Source of the DNA: Gnetum montanum
Taxonomy: Eukaryota > Streptophyta > Gnetopsida > Gnetales > Gnetaceae
Length of the DNA stretch: 64,000 nucleotides
Assembly (NCBI GenBank): GCA_015680685.1
Contig: MNCI01000071.1
Location: forward strand, 250,564-314,563
Reading direction: 5' to 3'
Under the pieces are notes generated by a model. The model was not told the origin of the DNA. It did not search any database and saw nothing but the letters and a program-made list of their open reading frames with translations. The translations under genes were made by a program, and so were the position numbers. Shown in pieces: positions 1 to 10,247 of this stretch. Position 1 is the first letter of the stretch, and each line of letters begins with the position of its first letter.

Positions 1-760
1 TAGCATGTAGGAAAGCACCCAGACGATTACTTTATCCTCAAGGCAACCTAAGACAATTCCACCAACAATAATAAGCATACTACTCAAGTGGACCTCCACC
101 ACAACCATATGAACAATACCAGTAGTGGCACTAACCACAATTGTGGGGAATGTCACTTCTAAGGCAATAGTATCCTTACAAGCAACTAGATCCATACGAG
201 TACTATGTTTATCAACCTATTTCTCCAAGAAGTTCTACAAGACATGCCTCATTTTGGCATGACTATTACCCTTCAGAGTACTACCAAACACATTCATCAT
301 CTACTCAAGGAGAAAACCCATATCCATACCACCTTCGATATCCATCTTCACACATCCCTCTGCCTTCTACCTAGTTACCTCTTGCAACATCCATGTAGGG
401 TGAAATCCCTTCACAACTACAGCAATGAAATGCCATGCAAGCTATATATTCACATTTGGCCTTCCAACCATGTGGTTCAGATAATTTATCCAAGAAATGA
501 CATTTTCTCCAATCCAATAGTCCTCCTAAACCCTCAAAATCTCATGTGGTTAGCCACCCTACATCTCCAACACCCTCATCCTCTACATCCAACATCTTTG
601 AGTGCCCTTAAAACCAAATGTCACCTCAAATCCATACTATGATGCTAACCCATGCTATTTCTAATTAGATTAAGGTTGGCCATCTTCCCATGAAATGATT
701 TGACCCAAGAAGTCCACTCATTTACCTATAGATTACTGAACATGATCCATGCAAGGCTCT
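1..760 (+). pseudogene. Element A gag C-terminal linker (decayed)
   Basis: The translation is rich in Pro, Gln, Tyr and Ser (for example QGNLRQFHQ, YEYYV and PSQLQQ) and is broken by many stops and frame changes. It matches, segment by segment, the stretch that follows the zinc-knuckle region in gag of elements B (about 12100-12567) and E (about 40150-40800). No capsid domain is inside the window. Such low-complexity linkers join nucleocapsid to protease in plant gypsy polyproteins. Non-coding as it stands. Confidence 0.6.
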
Positions 761-1440
761 TCTTGATTCTAGTTCTACTATTAACCTCATCTCCCATGAC
801 ATGTACAAAGCATAGAATCTACCACCTCTCAAGAAGAGCAACATTAATTTGGAATTAGCAAACTAGTTAATTACTATCCCTTTAGGTTTAGTAGAGGACA
901 TTGTAACCACAGTTTGTGGGTGGTCCTATCCTACCAATTTTCTAGTGATCAAGGTTGAGAATTGTAAAGGTGACTTTCCAATTATTATGGAAAGATCTTA
1001 GTTAAGCATGGTCGATGCATGAATGGGCATAAGGGACCTCTCATTGAAAATATCCAAGGAAAATTAATTTGGATAGTTGGAGAAGAAGCCTATTCTATAC
1101 ATGGCATATAATGATAATGAGTGCAATTGTGTGCAAAAGATTTGGTCCATCAAAAGTACATACCTTAAACCATGCAATCAATCTACCCAAGAAATAGATA
1201 TTCAATGGTGTTTGTATGTAGTAGCCACAAAACAAGAGGGCACCTAGTGGCTGACAACTAACTTAGAAAGTAGGACATTATGCATGGAACCAACTGAAAG
1301 CCTTACATGTGCTTATATTGAAGGCATGGATGAACTTGAACAAGGTAATCACCAACTCTCTAATGATGAAACTAATGAAACCTATTGTGAAGAGTTGGAA
1401 ATCCTTGATATCTTCAAGTAGGAGCCCTTGGAGTTATTTT
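761..1440 (+). pseudogene. Element A retropepsin-like protease region (decayed)
   Basis: The recognisable core reads LLDSSSTINLIS near 760-800, then GLVEDIVTTVCGWSYPTNF and a version of the C-terminal (I/L)(M/L)G(K/R)xWL motif near 980-1010. The Trp of that motif is now a TAG stop. The active site, normally D-S/T-G, reads D-S-S here. The homologous stretch of element E (39650-40030, minus) supports the alignment. After it comes the acidic linker that normally leads into RT, ending at about 1440, where sequence is lost. The protein cannot be made from this copy. Confidence 0.7.
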
Positions 1441-3420
1441 ATGCTTGATAATTTCAAGTAAGAGCCCTTTAAGTAAGGATCATCCAAGGAATAACCCACC
1501 AACCAAAAATCATTAAAGACATTTAGTCATTCCTTGGACACATTGGCTACTACTAGCGATTCATAGAGAATTTTTCTAAGATTCCAAAACTATTGGTAGA
1601 GTTTACAAAGAAAGATGAAACTTTCATTTGGACCAGGGAATGTGAATAGGCATTCCAATAATTAAAGTAGAAACTTGTAGAAACACCAATTCTATAGGTA
1701 CCAGACTAGTCTAGAACATGCCACATCATGATAGATGCATCTAACTACATCCTAGGAGCTATGCTCACATAGTTGGATGATAAGAAACACCCATACTAGA
1801 TCCACTATGAAAGCTGAAGCATTGTTGGGGCATAATTAAATTATACCACCATGGAGGATGAACTAATGGCAGTGGTGTATGATCTTGAAAAGTTTAGGCA
1901 CTATGTGCTTGGCTACAAAGTATTTGTGCACATGGACCATAGTGCAATCTACTTCCTCATGAACAAGCCAATGGTGAGCCCTTGTATCATATGGTGGCTT
2001 GTGATCTTGCAAGAATTTGATCTCATAATGGTAGATAAAAAAGGGACTAAAATGTGATCACTAACCAACTCTCTTACTTAAGATGGGATAATAAAGAGGA
2101 TGAGAGCTTACTCTCTGATCAGTTTCCAAATGAACTCCTCTTTACAAGAGCAATAAATGACCAAACACCTACCAAAAAAACATGATACAATGGCATCCTC
2201 ACCTATCTTCTTACTTAGGAGATGCAAAAAGATCTTGACTTTAGAAAGAAGCAAAAATTTATTCATCAGGCCAAATATTTTATAGAAATCAACAGACACC
2301 TTTACCAGGTGTGCATTGATGGCTTGATTCATTGGTGTGTCCCTCATGAAGATCAACTGTGCATTCTCTAGATGGTCCTTGCGGAGGCCACTATGTAGGG
2401 AGCTTCATGGCCATAAAAATCCTAATGGTAGGATACTATTGACCTAAAATCTTCAAGGATGCCCACCAATTTGCTTAATCTTGTGAATGTTATTAATGAG
2501 ATGGTGTGATGACCACTCGAATGAAAGGTCCTCAATACTGGATTCAACCATTGGATTCTTTTAACATATGGGGCATTGACTTCATGGATCCCATCACACC
2601 CATGTCCAATGGAAAGGCATATATCATCATAGCAATCAACTACTACATAAAATGAGCAAAAGTAGTAGCCATTACTGATTGTACATCATTCATGCTATTA
2701 GATTTATACAAAAAAATGTTATAAATAGGTTTGGGATGTCACGTGCACTAATTTTTGATAATGGAACTTATTTCATAGGTGCCACTTTTAGAAAATTAAT
2801 GCAACACTTGGGGGTTGAACATAAATTAACAACACCCTACACCCGCAAGCCAATGGTCAAGCAGAGGTAACTAATTGAGAATTCACAAGGATCTTAACAA
2901 GAACCATAAGAAAATATATGAGAGACTAAAGCAACAAACTCAATGATGCCCTTTGGGCCTATCACTCAACATGGAAACTTCCTATTGGCTACTCTCCCTA
3001 TGAGTTAGTGTACAGAAAACTTCCAACACTCTCGATATAGTCTGAGCTCCATACACTCTCAACATCTTGTGATCTAGATATTGACCTAACTATAGCATAG
3101 AAATAAAGAATGATCAACTTGAATGTGCTAGATAAAAATCAATTTGTGGCCCTATCTTTGAATGAGGTGCACAAGGCATTCAACAAGCAACATCATGACC
3201 TCAAAATATGGAAAGTAACATTTCAACTAGGTGATAAGGTTCTCTATTGAAACACCACACATGTACCCTAGAAGACAAAATTCCAAACATTGTGAGAAGG
3301 ATCTTATATAATTTATCAAACCTTTTCTTCTAGGGCCATGTTAATTTACAAGCCTAAAAGCCCAGATAAAAAGAAATTGGTCAACATCCAATAAGTAAAA
3401 CCTTTCCTAGAACCAAGACA
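1441..3420 (+). pseudogene. Element A pol remnant: RT C-terminus, RNase H, integrase
   Basis: The RT fingers and palm are missing. The reading resumes with the RT thumb/connection (FLGHIGYY, then FTKKDETFIW near 1530-1630). It continues with RNase H (DASNYILGAML and YTTMEDELMAVVYDLEKFR, 1735-2057) and integrase. The integrase core shows GIDFMDPITPMSNGKAY (about 2570-2620) and a second block FGMSRALIFDNGTYFIGATF (2735-2795), followed by HKLTTPY. Stops and frameshifts occur throughout. Compared with element E, roughly 860 bp of RT is absent, including the MDD catalytic motif. Confidence 0.85.
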
Positions 3421-4924
3421 AGCCAATNATTTAATTTTTTTCCCAAATTTGCACCATCATTAGTGCCTTTGAACTTTTTTTGATTATTTTACAATTTCTT
3501 ATATATTTTACTTTATTTTGTTTTGTTTCAATGTGACTTTTCATTACTTTTACTAATAAAAGTGCTTTATTTCTATAGGACATGGTGCCACTATTGTTGT
3601 TTACTAATGATGGCTTGTGCTTAATGTTGTGATTGTCAATGTCTAGTTTCTATTTTTGAATTCTAATGTCTAATGACTATGACATGGTTTATTTTTCATG
3701 GAATAGGAAGTGAGTTCACATCATCCACCCACATAATAAACTCTATGAATTTTCATATTATAGGAGTATGAGGTCCCTTCCATTAATGAAATTTTTAATC
3801 AATTAATGACCTTGGTAGTTCTGGAATTGGGAACGATTCAAAGGTTTGTAGAGGGTGTGACTTCAAGGGGACTCAATACTCCTTGTACTCTTCTACTTAC
3901 TTGAGTGTGTGGGTATTCTTCATGAACTTCCTACCATTCCATTTCAACCACTAATAGAAAGTGAAACAAAGTTTTTGCATGGTATGGTTCCCATCCAAAT
4001 ATTCAAAAAAAATGATGGAAATTCAAAGAACATCCCTTAGAAACAATAAATGAATAAGTCTTTGCATGGTGTGGTTCCCATTTTAGAAAAAAAATATGAT
4101 GGGAATTCAAAGCACGTCCCTTAGAAAAATAAACAAGCTACAAGCACTGATTATGGGACTAGAAAGAGATGCATCCATGCCTAAAGGTTCCCTCTAAATA
4201 AGACCCTCTCTCTCTCACTTCTTACTTTTCTTTTCTTCTCTTTTTGGAATTGTTGTTGTTTTATGGAAGTACTCTTGTGCCTTGAGTGGGTCGATCGATC
4301 TTGGACTGGCAATGCGAAGTCACTAAAAGAGGCTGGTTTTGGTCTAGACTAAGGATAGATCTTCTTAGGTCATTTTAAAAACATATTCCACAAGGGAATT
4401 CTTACAACCTCAATTCAAGATTCCATCTAACCTTCTTAGTCATTCATCTATGCTACCATAACTCACCTCACTACTATTTTCTATGTTATGCTCGATGTCT
4501 TAGTTTGATGTGTTGGAATTCTTAGATAGATTCTCTTTGGTTGGTCCTTAACTTTTCATGACCATTAATCAAGTATGGGGCCCAAAAATGCCTTAGTTGA
4601 GGTTATGTAAGGGCAAAAAGGGCATGAGCTTGCAATGGAGAGGACCCACTTGTATATCTCTTGGTTTGATTAGTTAAGTCCCTTACCTTCAACATTGTTA
4701 CAATCATATCTTTCACATATTCCATTGTGCACACCACTTTGTGCTCCTTGAACTCTCATTTTCCATCCCATTTTTACCATTTTCCTAATTTTCTTAATTT
4801 TTGGGACTTCAACATCCTCTTCTCAAATTTTCATCATGTTCGTGGTTGTTTGGGCTTCCATTTGATAATTTTTTTCAAAATCTCTTTGTAATTTTCAAGT
4901 TTCAACCAAGTCAATGAAAGTCAA
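3421..4924 (+). other. Element A spacer between pol and ORF3 (no gene seen)
   Basis: This AT-rich non-coding spacer is clearly homologous to 13151-14950 in element B and to the 34430-36480 stretch of element E. It holds conserved landmarks: a run of T-rich sequence just after pol, a tandemly repeated block containing TGGTGTGGTTCCCA (3980-4130), a pyrimidine-rich CTCTCT stretch near 4200-4240, and conserved 3' splice-site-like tracts ending in TAG near 3705 and 3763. A single N lies at 3428. No ORF of interest. Confidence 0.7.
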
Positions 4925-5016
4925 TGGTGGTCAATAGCTACATCGACAAGGCCCCATCGACACAGTGGACCACATTGACTAGGCCCTGTCAATGTAGTAC
5001 AAAAATACTATAAATA
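4925..5016 (+). promoter_or_regulatory. Internal promoter upstream of ORF3 (element A)
   Basis: Between 4925 and 4998 the sequence carries several copies of a motif resembling GGCCCCATCGACA or GACAAGGCC, ending in CAATGTAGTA. A TATA box, TATAAATA, follows at 5009-5016. The LTRs of this family have the same layout: GGCCTCATCAATG-type repeats, then AATGTAGTG, then CTATAAATA. Element E keeps an equivalent block upstream of its own ORF3 (34343-34430, minus). I infer that ORF3 has its own RNA polymerase II promoter related to LTR U3. Transcription has not been shown. Confidence 0.6.
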
Positions 5017-5162
5017 TCACTAAAAACCTAGGAAATTTTTACATTTGGTCCATAATGCCCAAGGAATTTTTGCAATTTTTAAATCCCTAAACCTTCCTTG
5101 GCCTATAATTCTCACACCGTTTATCCAAATCACCCTATTCTTTGATCCTCCAATTATTGGAG

Positions 5163-5455
5163 GTAAGCTCTTAGTCATGGGGGTAGCAAGCCCCAAGGTT
5201 TTGATGATAATTTTTTTGAAATTTTTTCTAAATCTCCTAAACGATTAAGTGATGAATGCTATTAACTCATTAATTCTTAAGAATTTAACCCTTCCAACAA
5301 ATTTGATAAACCAAATTATTAAATTAATAATTAACTACTTAATCTATCTAGCCATAATCACACCTTAGCCAAATGTGATCCCCTCATGAGACAAAGTATT
5401 CTAGTCATTCGAAGTTACATAATAATTACTAATTCATTGTTCTGTGTGATTACAG
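5163..5455 (+). other. Predicted 5' UTR intron of ORF3 (element A)
   Basis: A strong donor, GGAG|GTAAGC, at 5163 and an acceptor, TGATTACAG, ending at 5455 bound a 293-bp intron. It lies between the inferred transcription start (about 5040) and the ATG at 5456, which directly follows the acceptor. Element E keeps the donor (34195, minus, GGAG|GTAAGA) at the same distance, but its acceptor has decayed to ATTG. Element B keeps an acceptor-like GATTATAG near 14950. Conservation of the sites at fixed positions supports a real intron; splicing is inferred. Confidence 0.5.
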
Positions 5456-8301
5456 ATGGCATCAAAATCGAAGAGATCGCAGAAGGAGGAACCATCACAA
5501 CCATGGAAGAAGCAACCTAAAAGAGGAAGAGGCCAACAAGAAAATGGCCAAGAAATGGCTGAGGCAACCCATGCAATAGGACCTCTCAGGAATGAGGCCA
5601 AGGTGGAATCTATCTGATAGATTCCCAAAGAGGCAGCCACATCTAAACATTCATAACAAGGTGAAGTGCCAGGCCCTATAACCAAATTAAAAGGCACACT
5701 CACACAGGCCTATCTCAACATAATTGGTAGCCATAAAGTCCAACACTTAGTTCTCCAGGAACTAAATTTCAAACCATTCCTTGAATAGGATCTAGAAGAT
5801 GTCAAAACTCAACTGCAAGCTTCTCCCATGTGGCCAATCATCAGTTCTAGTGGGGAGTGATACATGGGAGAAACATATCTCTTCTAGAATAACAAGAAAG
5901 TAGGATTCACTATGAAAATCAAGGACATCCAAGTGTCCTACTTAATGGAGACCATTTCATAGGTTCTTGGGCTAGCATACATAGGAACACAATTGGTAGA
6001 GTTTTCAACCTAAGGCAACCCTAAAGCAAAAAAGGAGTGGATGGACTGGTGCAAGGAGTTTGGCATGCTCACACTAGCAGAGTGAGTCTATTTTAAGATA
6101 GTAACCTACCACCTCAATCCAACGGTGAGGTCCAATAAGGTGATAGCCTTCTTCACCCAAGCATGCATTGCTCTAAGCGGAACATTTCTAGCAAATCTTC
6201 TACAACTAATCTATCTAGAGATAGAAAAGTGCTTCAAGGAGAATGAATGTGGAAGAAAGACCTTTCCCTTTCACTACTTGATGAGAAAACTATGCAAAAG
6301 GGTAGTCTGCTACATAAATGATATACTTAGGCATGCTCCTAATGCTTCATGGGTTAAAATGATGAAGGATAAGATGCTTGCCACAACCACAGAAGAGGTG
6401 CAAAAACATCCACCTCCACCACCTACTCATGAGAAAACACCAAAGGCCCACATTATAGTTGAATGCATGCAGAAATTTCAAGAGTAGCTCTTGCAAAAAC
6501 AAGAGTAGTAGGCAAGAACTAGTGGTGGAGATCCATCAATGTATAGACCAATCATGAGTCACCTCAAAGAAGTGGCTCATACAATCAGCTAGATGAAGAA
6601 AGGTGGATCAATGCTATTTGTCCAATGAATGTAATTACCTACTAGGTCAAATACAAGTGCCTGAGAAGTGATGGTGTCTCTCTCTCAACACCATATATTC
6701 CTAGAAATATCTAGGAATGCTACTTATTTTTCAATGTGCTTGGTGGAGGGTGAGAAGGTAATTGTATTGGTGATGTAGCACCAAGGGCAAGAGAAAACTA
6801 TAGAGATCATTTCTAATCAAGTTGCTGAGGCATTAAACACACCTATGGTCCTTGAACTAGATATTTCTACACTAAGAGATGTGTAGGCATCCATAGGGAA
6901 AATTAGTGAAAGATTAAGTATAGCCCAACATGAAGAACTGTTGGATGGACTAGTGGGAACTAGGCAACTGATTCCAGATATCTTTGATTTTTTAGATACC
7001 ATCACTACAACCTAGTCAAAGCTACTAGAGGCAAATGGCAAGTGCCTCATCTTGGAAGGGCAACTTGAAATAGCTCAAGAATATAATCAATGCTTGGCTG
7101 AAAAAGTTGCCAAATTGCATGCCCAAATTGCCAACCCTGCTCTTATCAACCTTGCATTAAAATGAGATGAATCTTTTCAATAACTTAAAGAATACTTTAA
7201 GTAGGTTGAGGGAGAAATGGTAATAATGGTCTTTAATTAGTCCATAGTAGAAGCTGAAACTCATGCAATACAGAAGGACTTGATGTAGACTCACCAAGAA
7301 AATGAGACCTTGACCATAGAAAATAATCACCTACAGAATGTTGATGTGCAAAAACTAATAGTTAGAAGAATTTATCCATCAATAGCAAGAGCAGCTCACC
7401 AAGGAAAAATGCCAAACTAAAGAGATTGGCAGTGAGGAATCATAACCTCTTCATGGAAGAGGTCCACACCTTACACCAAAAGTCAACTATTGAGATTATT
7501 TCCTAGAACAATGAGGCTCTAAAATTTGAAAAAGTTAAAAATCATTACAGAGACCAGGTTGGCCTACACAAGGAGTTAAATGAAAAGCATATTCAACTAG
7601 TGAATGCAAAATTTAATGAGGCCTTCTAGGAACTCAAATAAGATAAAGAATTTTGGTAACCCATCATTAATGAAATTAATGCCTAGAATAGGGTAGAAAT
7701 TCACATGAAGGATTTGTAGATTGAAGAGATGACAAAGTACATGGAGCTATCCAAGTTTTGTTTTGCAAACCTAGTGATGTTGACTATTAGATGACTATAG
7801 TCTAAACTTGAAAAGTAAGTGGCAAACTTGTACTTATTGTACAAGGCCAAATTCAAAACCCATAAAGACACCAAGTAGAAGCTTCTAGTTGCAACTGCTG
7901 AACTTGAGGTTCTCAAGGTAAAATTCACTGAACAGAGATTAATCATGAAGAACCTAGCCAAAAGAATGAATGACTACTAGGTGTTGTAGGATATACTTTG
8001 AGCATTCAACATTGAGCACAAGCAATTCATGGCCTGGTTTGTTAATGTAAAGGAGAACTTTCCCATGTTGCCTTGTCCTTGGGATGTTCCAACCTTGGCC
8101 CACACCATTAAAGCTACATGGATCGTGAATGATCCCAGGAGTAAGGAAGAGAAAATGAAGGCATTATTGGATGCTTTTCACCTTCCACTTGAAGTAGCAG
8201 CAGTAGTAGAATAGCCACAACCACCTCTACTACCACACATGCCTGAAGCTAGTGAAGGTCCCTTAAAACCTTAGGTGCTACCACCACCTAGGAGTATCTA
8301 A
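5456..8301 (+). pseudogene. ORF3 of family 1 (element A): coiled-coil protein in env position
   Basis: The ORF starts MASKSKRSQKEEP, a basic nuclear-signal-like N-terminus. It runs through a helical domain (KIKDIQVSYLMETIS near 5920, and an intact stretch at 6125-6487 ending in a poly-Pro tract) and then a long coiled-coil-rich half (about 6790-8000). The end is PPPRSI followed by TAA at 8299-8301. Length is about 948 codons, with many stops, mostly TAG/TAA where a Gln or Trp codon is one transition away. Element E carries the same ORF (31117-33895). Athila elements are known to carry an extra ORF between pol and the 3' LTR. Function unknown: no clear signal peptide or membrane anchor is visible, so I do not call it an envelope protein. 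Confidence 0.7.
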
Positions 8302-8535
8302 CCTTCTCCATCAACTTCATGCCATTGAAGAACATGTTGTCTAGTTTTGAAGAATGATGTCATGATGTTTAATTTTATGTCATGAATACCACAGTTTTTG
8401 TAATGTGTTGATCTATACACTAAGAACTCAATTGTTATGTCCATTTTGTCTTATTTTATTTTGTTATGTCAAAGTTAGTCAATAATTCCATACCTTCCCA
8501 ATTTTTTAAAGAACTCAAGGACAAGTTTTCATTCA

Positions 8536-8960
8536 GTCGTGGGGATATGATGAGTTTTAGTTTGTTGCATTCATTGGGCTCCATCAATGTAGTCAATTGC
8601 ATCAATGTGGCCCCATCAATGCAATCAATTACATTAGCGCTAGCCTGTTGAATAGGCCCCATCGATGAGGCCCCATTGATGTAGTCAATTGAGTCAACAT
8701 GTTCCCATTGACGTACAGATCTATCCTGGTCTATAGATACATGCTCATTGGCTACATTTATGTGGATGTCTTTTCATAGTAGTAGTAGAGCTTTTAGAGC
8801 ATGATTTAGATACTCTATTGCACCTTAATAAAGCATTCTTTTCTTTCTCTTTCGACATTTTTTCTATTATATTCATCACACATAATGTTGAATGTTACAT
8901 ATATTTGATGTTTTTTATATTATCTTCTTATGCATAATGTCTAATATAATGTATATTAAA
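8536..8960 (+). repeat. Element A polypurine tract and truncated 3' LTR
   Basis: A G-rich tract, GTGGGGATA, precedes an LTR start TGATGAGTTTTAG at 8548. The same junction in element E is CGGGGGTA followed by TGTTGAGTAAC. The U3 holds repeats of the GGCCCCATCGATG type (8570-8710). The LTR should run to about 900 bp, but after about 410 bp it meets sequence of the gag of element G, without a TATA box or a CA terminus that I can recognise. The right boundary is approximate. Confidence 0.65.
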
Positions 8961-8964
8961 CATT

Positions 8965-9251
8965 TATCATGACATCTGAGAATGGGATGTCACAAGTGAC
9001 ATCTTAATAACAAATGGTTCTCTAGGAGAATTAGACCATTTGGTTTTTGTAAATGAGGCTACAATGTAAGAGTTATTATTAGTGCTTGGAGAGTTGGGCT
9101 CATTCAACACCAACTCTTCATGATCTATCATATTTTGGAGGTCATCCTTTAATGCTAGGAAAAAATCAATATCAAGACCAACCATTTGATGATAATGATA
9201 GTACCTATTGATTCTAAAGTACTTCAATAGCCTAGGATCATCTTTGATAGA
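8965..9251 (-). pseudogene. Element G gag, third block (zinc-knuckle-like region)
   Basis: On the minus strand the block reads LLKYFRINRYYHYHQMVG, then FFLALKDDLQNMID. It aligns with FRLDRFCEYHQWCGHGTDYY and FALKHDIQRMID of element C (about 18150-18240). It is the direct continuation of the 15050-15037 block once element B is removed. Beyond about residue 45 the similarity fades. The Cys/His pattern expected of a zinc knuckle is largely lost here. Confidence 0.75.
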
Positions 9252-10087
9252 TGATGAATCATATTAGATTGGCTTTGATATCGAATATCCGATATCAGAG
9301 CCTTAATATTGAATCCCAAGACACAATGTCGAATATCTAATATCATAGGATATATGCTAGCCTATAAATATAGTGCTTGAGCTCACAATTTTCATATTAG
9401 TTTTTATCATAGATAATAAAGCTCTTACAGTTTGTTTTATCCAAAGTTAGACTATTTTCTAAGTTCCCACAATAGGAGTCTAAGTGTTTACAAATCTTTA
9501 TTTGAGCACTAATTTACTTGAGCACAGTAGTGTGACGGGAATAAAAATAAATCCTTTTGATAATCCCTACAACACTGACAATAGATTAATGTTTCCTTGA
9601 TGCATTTGATAGTCATGTACTTTACTTTAATGCATTTTCATTAAGAAATTAATTTCCAGTTGTTAATGAACACAAGCATGACCACTTTGGGCATACATGT
9701 AGCACTTGGTAACCCAGAAATACTTAACATTTGGTAACCCAACAACACTACATGCATTCAAGATGTGTTCGGGGAGTGGAAATGGATAATTGTGTTAGGC
9801 TAGCTAGGCAGTAGATGAATTAGATCTTAGATTACTCTACGTTTCATTACTGTTCTAGGCAATTAAACTTATAAAATAAAAAATGATAAAAATCATATCC
9901 CTCAGTTGCACTTAACCATATACTTGTACCTCATGAGTGGAATTGAGAAGACAATGATTTTTCCAATTATATTTCACATTTTAGAACTACTATACTTAAG
10001 AACTTAAGATTCATGAGATTTGACTAGATCATGCGTAAACGCTTGTGATTCATATGGTTGGGCATAGGGGTACCTCACCACTCATCA
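9252..10087 (+). repeat. Element B 5' LTR
   Basis: The LTR starts TGATGAATC and ends ACTCATCA, 836 bp. U3 carries repeated GATATCGAATATC/CGATATC palindromic motifs (9285-9345). A TATA box, CTATAAATA, is near 9362-9370. The R region has the family signature ATAGGAGTC, then ATCTTTATTTGAGCA, then AATAAA (9470-9560), which recurs in the LTRs of E and F. The 3' part matches the other family 1 LTRs up to GGGGTACCTCACC before the terminus. Confidence 0.8.
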
Positions 10088-10088
10088 T

Positions 10089-10108
10089 TGGTGTCATTGT
10101 AATGGACC
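10089..10108 (+). other. Element B primer binding site (tRNA-Asp type)
   Basis: TGGTGTCATTGTAATGGACC lies one base after the 5' LTR. It aligns without gaps to the Athila/Tat-type site TGGCGCCGTTGCCGGGGA, which is complementary to the 3' end of plant tRNA-Asp as I recall it. Most differences are C-to-T or G-to-A. Confidence 0.7.
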
Positions 10109-10247
10109 TTTTAGTTGATACATGTGTTATCTAGGATTTAGTAAAAATTATTTAAATAATTGAAATGAACCTTAGATTCATATCACATCTTAATATTACT
10201 ACAATAATATTTAGAATCACACTGCATTTTTATTTTCCTAACATAAA

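Larger units (their letters stand above)
1..8960 (+). mobile_element. Element A: Athila-like Ty3/gypsy retrotransposon, 5' end outside window
   Basis: This is a decayed family 1 element on the plus strand. In order it holds the gag tail, protease, a deleted RT, RNase H, integrase, a long non-coding spacer, the extra ORF3, a polypurine tract and the start of the 3' LTR. The same order is found, less deleted, in element E on the other strand, and comparison with E is the main basis for the domain calls. The 5' LTR and most of gag lie left of the window. The 3' LTR begins at 8548 but its right half is missing, and it abuts a gag fragment of element G near 8965. No target duplication can be checked. 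Confidence 0.85.

Noticed and set aside
8029-8662. Short ORFs around 8.0-8.7 kb as separate genes
   Set aside because: The first is the end of ORF3 and the others lie in the 3' UTR and LTR of element A, without conserved codon structure between A and E.
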